64,000 nt of DNA, from assembly GCA_947044365.1 (NCBI GenBank), contig OX345636.1, forward strand, positions 53,857,746 through 53,921,745, given 5' to 3'. A program made the position numbers and the translations under genes. Of the stretch, positions 53,895 through 64,000 are shown piece after piece (position 1 is the stretch's first letter; every line of letters starts with the position of its first letter). The notes beneath the pieces were generated by a model. It searched no databases, was not told the origin of the DNA, and saw nothing but the letters and a program-made list of their open reading frames with translations. Source of the stretch: Petrosia ficiformis. Lineage: Eukaryota; Porifera; Demospongiae; Haplosclerida; Petrosiidae.

Positions 53895-54190
53895 ATTGAA
53901 TATGATTTGAACTTCAAAATACAAAACCAAATCAGGGTATCTCAGGAAGATTGACATATGAGCTCTTCTAAGGGGTATCTACAGAGGTACACCTCCCAAC
54001 ACACCAACCATAACATTTTTAACCCTTACACTACTGAGCTTTTTTTTCCCATTTCCAACACTAGTGACTCTATTGCATATATTTTGGCCACCGTTCACTT
54101 TCTCTACCCCAAACTTGATTCCTTTTCCGACATGGAGTACTACCAACTTGCTTACCGGGATTCGAAAGTCCCCAAGCACTTTGTAGGATT
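53895..54190 (+). repeat. Truncated duplicate of 50,850-51,150
   Basis: From TTTGAACTTCAAAATACAAA through TTTAACCCTTACACTACTGA to CTTTGTAGGATT it matches the start of the piggyBac-type MITE and its left flank. It then stops abruptly at the next repeat. Confidence 0.75.
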
Positions 54191-54571
54191 AAGGTGGTAC
54201 TAGGGAGTGGGCGGATGCGACTCCAATCAGTTTCATAATATGACTCTAACCTGGTGTAATAGCAACCTTCATATCTTCTGATCAGCTTTATATTGTCCTG
54301 TAATTGAAGAAATATGGTTAAAATCGCCATTTAATTTTCCAATTGCAATAAGTACAAAACCACAAAAGCCACGCCCACCAATCATGGCGTGCACCGAGTA
54401 CAATGTATTTTGAGAAAACAAATAGAGCCGTTTTCTGAAAATTCATTTTACTTTTATGGTTACAAAAGGCTGAAGAAAGCTGAATTCTGTAGCTTTTCAC
54501 TGAAACCATAAAATTTACCTTTCTAGACACTATCAAACTCCGATCTTTCTCAGAGAGCAACTACAGTTACC
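54191..54571. repeat. ~380-bp dispersed repeat, copy 2
   Basis: Same ends as 15,427-15,818 (AAGGTGGTACTAGG...CAGTTACC), very similar throughout. Confidence 0.85.
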
Positions 54572-54822
54572 CCGCCATTGTCACTAGTTTTTGAATCTGT
54601 GAATTAAAATAATAATAACACTAAAAATATCAACTGTCATAGTAATGAAAGCCATATAACATCATGATCACCTTTGCACTATAAGGTTATCGTACAGCTC
54701 ACTGGGAGGTCACTTTTGCTTCATGTTACATGTAAGCACATGAAATAATTAGAGTATAATATAATTATATGGTACTGTTACTATGATACCCTGTCTAGTC
54801 GATATACTGCCTAGTGTAATAT
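54572..54822 (+). repeat. Duplicate of 50,357-50,620 (myosin-tail flank)
   Basis: CATTGTCACTAGTTTTTGAA, CACTAAAAATATCAACTGTC and GCCATATAACATCATGATCA match the sequence around the unit C myosin relic. Together with 53,895-54,190 it forms a shuffled copy of that block. Confidence 0.7.
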
Positions 54823-55161
54823 CATAAGCTGCAACAACATCTACTCTAGTCATAAACCAAATCTCGTCTCTTAAAGTTGCTTGACTGATTTTTTGTATAA
54901 AAACTATTTGGGCCATTCTGAGCAATCAATAATCGGCCACACCTTTTTGTAATTAGTATAGAGTTCAATTGAATTCTTCTAATTTTATTGGTCACCAAAA
55001 AATGCTAAAAAATTATAAACACTGTACTATTTACAAAAAGGCGTGGCCGATTATTGATTGCTCAGAATGGCCCGGATAGTTTTTATACAAAAAAATCAGT
55101 CAAGCAACTTTAAGAGACGAGATTTGGTTTATGACTAGAGTAGATGTTGTTGCAGCTTATG
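54823..55161. mobile_element. ~340-bp MITE with ~135-bp TIRs
   Basis: CATAAGCTGCAACAACATCT at the left is mirrored at the right. The arms pair almost perfectly through GACGAGATTTGGTTTATGAC, AAGTTGCTTGACTGA and GATTATTGATTGCTCAGAAT. The short unpaired centre is AT-rich. TA lies at both AGCTGC ends, compatible with a TA target. Confidence 0.9.
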
Positions 55162-55224
55162 GTACAGTAACCAGTTATTTCCAGCAGTTCTATAAGACGT
55201 ATGGATAGCTGTCCCTCAATATAT

Positions 55225-55755
55225 TAATATTTCCGATCATAGGCGAGTCCTAATTTCATTTTTGCAAGCTTATAACTGTAAGACCAAGCAAGTAATCGTC
55301 ATGAAACTTGGTATGCAGAGATATTACTTACTATACTTTCTTACTATGGTGTAGTAATTCCAGTTGCAGTGGTAGAGAGAGTGCTATAGCGTCCGAGTAT
55401 GGGTGTAATTATTATCTTTAGCGGCGATAATTAAACTGGACCTTTTTCCTAGATTCCGAATTTAATTACCTAGTACCTAGGAAAATGTGTGGGCGGAGCG
55501 TATAGTAACTGAGATTTATACCACTATAACTCTCCCGTATTATGAAACTAGAGTTTCTAACTTACTTTGCTGGAAAGAAGTGTTGTTGAGAAAGCTATAG
55601 ATGTAAAATTTATGCTTCGCCATTGGCAGGAAGATAGCAAAGCGAGTGCTTGAATAGTGCACTGTCTTCTGTAAAAATTTGGTTGAAAAATACTGAAGCA
55701 ATTCAAAAATACGATCACTAGTACTCATGACGTCTGTAGATGTCATTGGCTTTTA
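55225..55755. repeat. Dispersed repeat related to 37,235-37,365
   Basis: Shares TCTAACTTACTTTGCTGGAA, GTAAAATTTATGCTTC and GCAGGAAGATAGCAAAGCGA with the other copy. No protein frame recognised. Confidence 0.6.
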
Positions 55756-55899
55756 ATTTTAACGTTAACAACGGTTTAATGTTCATGACACATGTTAAAT
55801 GACGTTATTGTAATCATATTCAGTCATGTGATTAGGCGCCATATATTAGATCACGTGTAATGGAAAATGTTGCCATGGTTACACAATAACATAGCTATA

Positions 55900-56004
55900 G
55901 CCTATAGGACATAGGCGGCTACCTAATTTCAAGTTTGTGTCTGATTTGACTTCAGTGACTTCACAATAAAACATTAGAGAAAATAAAGGAAAGAACTATA
56001 TCAA
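55900..56004 (+). promoter_or_regulatory. Candidate 5'UTR exon of NLR unit B
   Basis: Only the 3' end (AACTATATCAA|GTAAGT) resembles the unit A and C exons (ATATATCAA|GTGAGT). Position relative to the CARD exon (2.6 kb upstream, as in unit A) supports it. The upstream bases differ. Confidence 0.3.
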
Positions 56005-58603
56005 GTAAGTGATTAATGTTTTAATGTTTTGTTTTAATTGATGTTTTTGGTATTTTAATTAACCCTAGCCTACCCTGAGGCTGCCTTATGTTCTCTACAC
56101 TGCCTTTCAATTACTGACATTTCTGAAACATGCTCTAAAATGAGTTTTGAATGAGTGAAGAACTTCCTTTATCAATATAACTGACACACATTCAAAGTTA
56201 CTATGGTTTGGGTAATTGCAACTAGCTGACTACCCAGTGCACTTGAAGCACTCACCTTATTTAATTCCTGCCTTCCACAACTTAGTGACAAAGAGTGATT
56301 TTGGTATGTATGGCTTTCTTAGACACTCTTCTATTTAACCAAACAAATTAGAAGCCTTTAGTAGAGCAAAATGTGGGTATTGCCTTTACACTGTCTCTCT
56401 GCAACTAATGAAGAAGGATTTTTCTTGAACCTTAGCATGTCTGCTTTTTGTAAAATTAGAGTTTTCAATGCTGAACCAAGCATGTTGTCTGACCAATGAG
56501 GTAGCCAGTTAGTTGCATGCAATTGAAATCACTACTCATGAAGCAACACTGAAGATTAGAAATCTTATAATAGTAGAACCCAAACAGCTAAATGTATACC
56601 TACTGAATACTCAAAACACATTGTATAATGTACTTATTCAGAATTTCTATTTCACACTTGTTGACGCCTCTGAAACATATCAGTAATTTATGTCAACTTA
56701 ATTCTGCAAAGGTCTTTAATCAGGTAGTATCAGAGGAACATACAAAACAATTATTATTAGCTGTCACTTGACAGTTTGTGAATGCTTTATCATATAGCGA
56801 CTGATGATGTAAGACAAACCGAATGGGTGGGGTCAGATGAATATCATTAAGAGTATGATGAATATCTTTAACAATTTGATGAATACAATTAAGAATATGA
56901 ACTTCCAAAAATGTAAACAGCCTGCTCTGGTATAGAGTGAAGAGCTACAAAGTAGGTAGAACAAGTGAATTTTCAAATATTTGGCTATTCATTAGAGTCT
57001 TTAATAGTCATTAGTGAAGAAACATTAGCATGAGTGTAATTATCTATCCTATGTCCCCATACACACACAATCCAGGGCACTCTCAATCCTAAGATTCAGG
57101 ATTCAGAAAATTAAATTTGATCAGATTTTTAGCTACCATCCTCACCACTCAGAGAGTAGGAACAGGGGGGGGGGAGGGTGGGGCCCAATTGAAAATTACT
57201 TCCTACTCCACTGCCACTCACCTGTTATGTATTTGGTAGCTAGTATCAAATATCGTCTGTGCATGCAGAAATTGCTCTAGTTATTGTAGTAAAGTGGTAA
57301 CAGTCAAGTTTCTTCTTGAATGTTAGACAATTTCTAGGCTTTTAGAGTTGACTGAACTATAAAAGCACTAAGGCTATAGTTGTAAGCATTATGGTAGTTA
57401 GTAGTTACTAATACACTAACATGGTGAGATAACACTTTATTGGTGTCTTACTAGTTATTTGAATATTCACTCTGACCTGAATAATCAAAAACAACATATT
57501 AAATATACACATGTATAGTTTAACATTAAAATCCTGTATAATTTGAATATTTATAATATAATTGCATATTGTATGCATTGTGAGTACAAAGAACTGATTT
57601 TCAATGGAGATTTAGTACAGTATATAATATTGCTAGTTTTGTGTTTTGTGAATATAAAAGATGTAGAGCATCAAAGCAATACATCCTTTTCAATTCATTT
57701 GTACTTTCTTGTGATAACTACTTCAACTGCTTCTGGAAAACCTACAGTTCACAAACTATACTCGAAGTCATGTCACCATTTCAAATTCTCTAAATTTATT
57801 CGGTAATGTATAATCTTTATTAATCCTTCTGTATTTTTAAAAAACTTCATACAGTGTTGATATGTGCTGCATCTCCAAAATGCAGATAAAAGAGGTGGAG
57901 CAGTGCGAATATTCATTTGATGTGCATATTTACCATTGTGTCTTTCAGTGTTAATTTTTAGTTGTGGCATCCCTAGATCTAGCTTGTGTATAATCAAGGG
58001 TGTATCAACTCCGAAGGTGGAGAAGGCATGCAACTATGAAACAGCAAAAATAAAATGTATGAATTCTTGATGCATTATTTTTAGGATAACATTACGCCAT
58101 TAGTATATTATGGAAGTCACACCCCTTTTTATTATTATACTATGTTACTATCACACGCCTTTTCATATACTGTTACTAGTTTGAACATTTTGAATTTACT
58201 CTTCTGTTTGTGTTACTGTCTATTGTGTTGCATCCCTTCTCCTTCTGAATTAACATGCCCTTGACATAGAACTATGATTACAATTATAATAATAAAAAGC
58301 ATTTTGATGTTCATTGCATGCACCTTGAGTAGTTTGGCTATTCGTATGTCGATATAAACACAGTAGTAAGAGTTATTATATAATCATAATAGCAATATTG
58401 ATCCATTGTAACCTTAAAATATTAATACTACTTTATTGATCTGATATCAATAGTAGTATATAAAATCATTATTATAATACTATCAAGTATATAATTACGA
58501 ATAAAATTTTGTGTAATGAGATAACATGTTTACATTGAAAATAGTATATAATACATGAAATATATTACAATTATTTTAGCAGTTTCATTTTCCATTCATA
58601 TAG
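56005..58603 (+). other. Presumed 5'UTR intron of NLR unit B
   Basis: No coding exon, no clear element. A G-rich run lies at 57,166-57,182. From about 58,100 the sequence matches unit C at 34,660. Confidence 0.4.
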
Positions 58604-58618
58604 ATTCTGTTATTAATA

Positions 58619-59075
58619 ATGGCTACACCTCTAGACACAATAATTGATAAAAATATTGCCTGTGAAGCCATTCAAGAGAATTTTGTTGATCTTACTACAG
58701 CTTCAATTAACCCAACATGGTTAGCAACTCATCTGTTTAGTTCCAAAGTAATAACATTACAACAAATGAAAGACACTACTGATGATAGTCTTCGTGATTC
58801 AGCTAAACTCACCAAACTAATAACATTGGTACTTGAAGGAGTGTATAGAAATGGACATGTTTACACTACATTACTGAATATTCTATCAAAAGAAGAAGGT
58901 GTATATAGGTGGTTAATACAAGCAATAGAGAAGTCCTACGAAAATTTGAAATTGTCCACTCATTTTATCACACAGCCTACTGGAGTACCTCAACCTTTTG
59001 ATGGAGTACACCAGACACATGCAGTACCTGCTAATGTGGAATACAGTAATGCTTCGTTGCAATCGACCATTGATG
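58619..59075 (+). CDS. NLR unit B, CARD exon (first coding exon)
   Basis: ATG at 58,619 (acceptor CATATAG 15 nt earlier, at 58,603) opens 152 codons to the donor GATG|GTGAGC. Same CARD pattern as 19,797-20,253: NPTWLATHLFSSKVITLQQM, KLTKLITLVLEGVYRNG, TLLNILSKEEGVYRWLIQAI. Differences from unit A fall mostly on surface-like positions (FAF/FSS, GWL/RWL). The exon is intact and phase 1, leading to the linker exon at 60,075. The NACHT-LRR exon should lie beyond 64,000, across the TGTA arrays, or be missing. Confidence 0.8.
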
Positions 59076-60074
59076 GTGAGCACTGTAGATCTCATGAATA
59101 AATTATAATACTATTTTCTGTAATGGTCAAAACTGGTAGTAATAAAGTAATAGAATGTAGAACTTGAATGAGAGTTGTTATAAATAGTTATGGATTATTC
59201 TAAATTTCTTTCAAATGGTGTAAAATGTTACAAATCACATTGAAGCTGGGTTTCATAAAACTCTGCAGATATACTAGTGACTTTTCTATATTCTGTATGT
59301 AGTGATACGAACACATCTTTTCCTGTTTGAAATTTTATCTTTCAGAGCATTTGTTGTAGAAAGAGCTTGATCCATATTTTCACGCAGTATGCAAACATGC
59401 ATATATATATCTGGTTTATGAATTTCATTAGCAGTATCCACCCACTTGTTTTACATACGGACTCGTATACAGTACTTGCTCTTTTGAATGACAGTGGGTG
59501 CTTCTGGCACCACAAGACTATTTGTATTGTCTGTCTGTTATCAAAATATCTCACAATACTAGAAATACTGTTAGCTTTTAGGTAAGATGATAAGAAAAAA
59601 AAAACCATGTTATACATGTGTGGTGTTTCTTAAGAACCATGGATGAAAGGGAAAACAAGAAATGGAATGTATGAAAGGAGCTACTTGGAGCAATAGAACT
59701 TCTTTCATCTGTTGAGCTCCTTTGGGTGTTTTTTGATGTAATTCCAGTGGCATCATTATATCATAAATTTCATTGTTAGGTTTGGATCACCAAATGACTG
59801 ATTTTCACATCCACAGACTCAGTCACAAATTATTACTCTACATCTAGTATTCCTTTTATATGTGCAGGCTTTAGTTTAGCTATAAGAGTGCCACATACAG
59901 TGTTTTGTCATGCTTGTCCTCTGTGGAAATGTTCTATAGCTTTATTTATTATTGTCACCACTTGGATGAAAATTACCAGCGAGAACTCTCACACTACATG
60001 AATAAGATATTATTATATTGACTACACATGTAGTACTTAACATAATAAATTATTATATTATATATATTATATAG
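59076..60074 (+). other. Intron 1 of NLR unit B
   Basis: Collinear with unit A intron 1. The MITE core at 59,641-59,727 is in the opposite orientation to 20,861-20,967, and its left TIR has decayed. Confidence 0.7.
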
Positions 60075-60185
60075 GGGAAGAACATGTTGATTCTTTTCCC
60101 AAAAGACCAAGGACTGATCTAGAGGGACTTGATGAAGTGTCTTGCCAAAGTACCATTCAACATAAAAGGCCTCATGATATTATTG
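60075..60185 (+). CDS. NLR unit B, basic linker exon
   Basis: A 111-bp, phase 1-1 exon between TATATAG and ATTG|GTATGT. It encodes EEHVDSFPKRPRTDLEGLDE, CQSTIQHKRPHDII. The first basic cluster KRPR is kept and the second is HKRP. Confidence 0.7.
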
Positions 60186-60379
60186 GTATGTCACTATTGA
60201 GAAATATAGTATAAAGATTTGCAGCATTTCCTACAGATTTAATAGTACTCAATTTTACACCCACATTAATTTCAAACAGAATAATTATAATTATTGATAA
60301 AAAGAAGACAATAGTGGCAATTTTGATATGAGTATTATGATTACATGATAATGTATATATATGCGATATAACACATATA

Positions 60380-60664
60380 CTGTATGTATGTATGTATGTA
60401 TGTATGTATGTATGTATGTATGTATGTATGTATGTATGTATGTATGTATGTATGTACGTATGTACGTACATGTATGTATGTATGTATGTATGTATGTATG
60501 TATGTATGTATATATGTATGTATGTATGTATGTACATGTACAAACATACATTCATGCATACATACATTCATACGTTCGTATGTACATACCTACAACATAC
60601 ATATATTTGTATGTATTATATGCATGTATGTATGTACATATTGACGTATATATGTATGTATGTA
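60380..60664. repeat. TGTA array, left of the mariner-like element
   Basis: Long pure TATG run, then mixed TACA/TGTA, in intron 2 of NLR unit B. Confidence 0.95.
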
Positions 60665-61733
60665 CAGTACCTGACAAAAATAACTTACGTGTCACGCGTG
60701 ACCCGCGCAATTTGTACTGCGTGTTACAGGCAAGACCAATTTGCGTGATCGTGGGAGGTACAAGCGCGGCACCTCCCACGATCACGCGAGAGTACGTAGT
60801 TGTGCCCACGCATTGTTTTGCGCATGCGTGATTCAGGAAAATGGCTGTAAGTTTGTTGCAAACGCTCCAAGAATTCTTTAGTGTTTTATGCAGGTAGATG
60901 ACTACTAAAAGCAAAAACTGGAGTTTCAGAAGGTAATCAGAGAAGCACAAGATTCATCAGCTATACCATTATTATCAATATGCATATTATTTTTGAAATA
61001 TAAAATTTATTTGTATGTAACATGATACATTATAATTATATATAATTATACTGTATATTACAATACTAAAAGTTAACAATAAAAAGCTATGTTGCAATAA
61101 TTATAGGTGCATGTAATTAATAAAATAATTATAATCCAAGTTTTCATTTGGTATGATGACACATTTTGTCAATACCTTCCCTTATCTCTTGATCTATCAT
61201 CTCACTGGTTGCTTAGGAGGGAAAACATCCAGACAAGTTCTTATTCCATCTGTTTTGATGTGATCGAGTTTAACTTTCTCACTTGAACAAAATACAGGAC
61301 TCAAGGTTTCAAATGGTATCTGTGGCTTCTGTGCACAGCACTTTGAACTTACCACATCCTACCATATATATATATATATATATAATATATGTATTATATA
61401 CATTTATATAGCCTTCCCTACCTGGTAGTGAATATCCCTTCACATTTAAGCAACTAGATGTTGGTGAAGAGCAATAACTCTTTGTCTCTCATATTCTCCC
61501 AATGGCATCTCAAAAAAGGTATAAAAGAAACTTTAGAAACTTGCAAAAACCCGGTCAAATAACGTTTATATTGCGTGATCGCGCGCGCGACGTGATTCAA
61601 TTAATCGCATACCGCGCGTTTTGGTTTTACGCGCAGTCAGCCGTGCACGTGCACGCGTGTAAATTAGACGATCTCGCGTGACTTCCTGCAACAATACTGC
61701 GTGGGCCGCGTAAGTTATTTTTGTCAGGTACTG
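60665..61733. mobile_element. 1069-bp Tc1/mariner-like non-autonomous element
   Basis: TIRs CAGTACCTGACAAAAATAAC (then TTACG) and their mirror GTTATTTTTGTCAGGTACTG are perfect over 25 bp, flanked by TA on both sides, inside the TGTA array. Terminal 150-180 bp are strikingly rich in CG (CGCGTGACCCGCGC; GATCGCGCGCGCGACGTG). A 17-bp-arm hairpin lies at 60,743-60,787. No transposase; a short MAVSLLQTLQEFFSVL frame at 60,841 is probably meaningless. Confidence 0.85.
60743..60787. repeat. Subterminal hairpin in the mariner-like element
   Basis: GCGTGATCGTGGGAGGT and ACCTCCCACGATCACGC pair perfectly around an 11-nt loop. Confidence 0.9.
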
Positions 61734-61895
61734 TACATATGTATGTACATTGTATGTACATGTGTGTATGTATGTATGTATGTATGTATGTATGTATGTT
61801 TGTATGTATGTATGTATGTATGTATGTACATGCTTGCATACGAATGTATGTATGTACGTACGTACATGTATGCACATATGTATTTACGTACATAT
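61734..61895. repeat. TGTA array, right of the mariner-like element
   Basis: Continuation of the interrupted array. Confidence 0.95.
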
Positions 61896-62216
61896 TTTTA
61901 CTAGTGCTGAATCGAATACTGCTTCTGAGTATTCGAATACTTGCTTTTCTTAAACTCGAATACACGAATGTTCGCTTGCTTACTCATCATAAATTGTTTC
62001 TTGTAATATATTAAGTATTAGCTCACTATTTTGATGTAAGTAGTTACAATAGACAGCAACCACTGTGTTTATACATATATTGTTCATTTTCTGATCTACA
62101 TTGTGTACAAGCCTAGAAAACCGGTAACACGAAGTAAGAAACTTCTCCACCACTATTTAATTTCCTTAATAATTGCACGTGTTTTGTTTCAATATTTGTT
62201 TCAACACTAACTTATA
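61896..62216. other. Non-repeat island within TGTA arrays
   Basis: Begins ACTAGTGCTGAATCGAATAC followed by TATTCGAATAC palindromes, reminiscent of hAT MITE ends, but no matching right end is found. Confidence 0.3.
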
Positions 62217-63310
62217 CATGTATGTATGTATGTACATACATATGAGCATATGTGTCTACTTACATACATATATATGTATGTATGTATGTATGTTTGCATG
62301 TATGTACGTATGTATGTATGAACATACATATGAGCGTATGTATCTACTTACATACGTATGTATGTATGTATGTATATGTTTGCATGTATGTATGTATGTA
62401 TGTACATACATGTACATACATATACATGTATGTACATATGTATGTATGTACATGTATGCATGTATGTATGTTTGTATGTATGTATGTATGGAATTATGTA
62501 AGAACGTACGTATGTACATGTATGTATGTATGTAGGTTTGTATATATGCATGTATTTATGTATATATGTACATGTATATACATACATACAAACAAATATA
62601 TCTACTTACATACATATGGATGTATGTATGTATGTTTTCATGTAGTATGTATGTATATACGTATGTATGCACATATGTATGTATGCCTGTTTGTATGTGC
62701 ATATATATGTACATATGTATGTGTGTATGCATGAATGCATGTATGCATGTATGTATGTATGTACGTACGTTTGAATGCATGTATGCATGTATGTATGTAC
62801 ATACGTGTACATTGAACATATATGTATCTACTTACATATGCATGTATGTATCTATGTTTGTATGTATGTATGTATGTATATACATATTTATGCACATATA
62901 TATGTACATACATTTACATACATATACATGTATGTACATATGTATATATGTAATGTATGCATGTATGCATGTATGTATGTTTGTAGTATGCATGTAATTA
63001 TATATGTATGTATGCATGTATATATGTACGTATGTACGTATGTATGTATGTACATGTATGTATGTATATATGTATGTATGTATGTATGATTGCATGTATG
63101 TATGTATGTATATACATGTACATACAAACGTATGTACATGTATGTACGTATGTACATACAGTATATACAAATGTATGTATGTATGTATGTATATATGTAC
63201 ATGCATGCATAAAAATGTATGTATGTATGTATGTATATATGTATATATGTACATGCGTACACACGAATTAATGTATGTATGTATGTATGCACATATGTAT
63301 GTACATATGC
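62217..63310. repeat. Long TGTA array
   Basis: About 1.1 kb of imperfect TATG/TGTA/TACA units with higher-order repeats of about 80-110 bp that start with CTACTTACATACATATG-type segments (62,257, 62,346, 62,602, 62,829). Confidence 0.95.
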
Positions 63311-63678
63311 TCTCCACAGGGTGCTACCAGATAGTAAGCAGAAACGTGATAAATGTACAGATGTACATGTATGTAATGAGTGATTATGCCACACATACTT
63401 ACACAATATGTAACCTAAAGCAATAGAACAATCGTCTTCATATCATAGACTATCATTACAGTCTTCATCTTCCAACTTCCAAACGTCTAAACGCTTGTAA
63501 TCTTCTTTTAACATGTTAATACACACACGTGGTCAATGAACACGCCCAGTAGGAGTAATTAACAATGTTTTTAATCAATAATAATTTAAAATTTAATGAT
63601 TTTTAAACCAGGTCGCTTGGAAAAATAGCGAGGCGCAGTGCCCTGCTTCCCTGCTTCCCTGCTTTGTGGAGTACAGTG
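63311..63678. other. Non-repeat island within TGTA arrays
   Basis: About 370 bp. A CCCTGCTTC direct triplet lies at 63,641-63,664. No gene, no TIR pair recognised. Confidence 0.5.
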
Positions 63679-64000
63679 ATATGTATCTATGTATGTATGT
63701 ATATATAATTTTGTATGAATGTATGTATGTATGTATGTATGAACATACATACTTACGTATGTACATGCATGTACTCACATACATGTATGTATGTACGTAG
63801 ATATGTATGTATGTACGTACATACGTATGAATGTATGTACAATGTATGCAGATACGTATATATGTAGATGTATGTGTGTATTTATGTTTGTATATAATAA
63901 TGTACATACATGTACATACGTATATATGTATGTATATATGCATTTACGTGTGTATGTATGTATGTATGTATGTATGTACATGTATGTATGTATGTAAGTA
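63679..64000. repeat. TGTA array to window end
   Basis: Imperfect TATG units running off the end of the window. Confidence 0.95.

Overview
The window is eukaryotic, AT-rich, intron-containing animal DNA. It holds clustered CARD-NACHT-LRR (NLR-type) innate-immune genes, very many small terminal-inverted-repeat (TIR) elements, long TGTA-type tetranucleotide arrays, and short introns (one is 57 bp). Large multicopy NLR families with an N-terminal CARD or death domain are known from demosponges, so a sponge such as Amphimedon or a relative is my best guess. I infer this from gene content and have not verified it.

Layout. 1-2.2 kb: TGTA array split by a 580-bp TIR element. 2.2-6.7 kb: NLR unit 0 (intact NACHT-LRR exon plus a tiny last exon). 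Its CARD exon must lie upstream of the window. 6.96-11.03 kb, minus strand: decayed 3' end of a myosin-V gene (DIL-domain tail) carrying a 1.78-kb hAT-like element. 12.5-13.1 kb, minus: orphan first exon of a jacalin-like lectin. 15.4-16.9 kb, minus: decayed pogo/Tigger-type transposase with a PHD exon. 17-28.7 kb: NLR unit A (possible 5'UTR exon, CARD exon, linker exon, NACHT-LRR exon with two 1-nt frameshifts, last exon), followed by another antisense myosin tail. 30-32 kb: tRNA-derived SINE-like sequence and simple repeats. 32.8-35.2 kb: unit C, an NLR remnant that keeps the 5' region and linker exon but has lost the CARD exon. 35.7-39.7 kb: decayed hAT-type and MHD/LEGV-type transposase relics with zinc fingers. 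42.7-43.5 kb: secreted jacalin-like lectin. 44.4-46.8 kb: relics of a Crypton-like gene, a USP protease and a heparan-sulfate 3-O-sulfotransferase. 47.7-49.8 kb: RecQ-like helicase fused in frame to the 3' end of an NLR LRR exon, then a third antisense myosin tail. 50.5-55.8 kb: nested MITEs. 56-60.2 kb: NLR unit B (CARD and linker exons, with NACHT presumably beyond the window). 60.4-64 kb: TGTA arrays with a Tc1/mariner-like insertion.

How the parts fit. A block made of an NLR gene and an antisense myosin-V tail has been duplicated at least three times. The copies allow direct reading of events: paralogous empty sites date several MITE insertions, splice sites and phases (all 1-1-1) are conserved between units, and the antisense myosin copies are independently broken. 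The NLR gene model is CARD, then a 37-codon basic linker, then NACHT, then LRR, then a last exon ending in KSLWK-S/L. By family knowledge these would be cytoplasmic pattern-sensing ATPases that signal through CARD-CARD contacts. The secreted lectin could also be an immune protein, but nothing in the sequence links its function to the NLRs.

Limits: exon boundaries come from splice consensus, phase and comparison of copies within the window. Family calls are by eye from motifs; no database was searched. Frameshifts could be assembly errors, especially in homopolymers.
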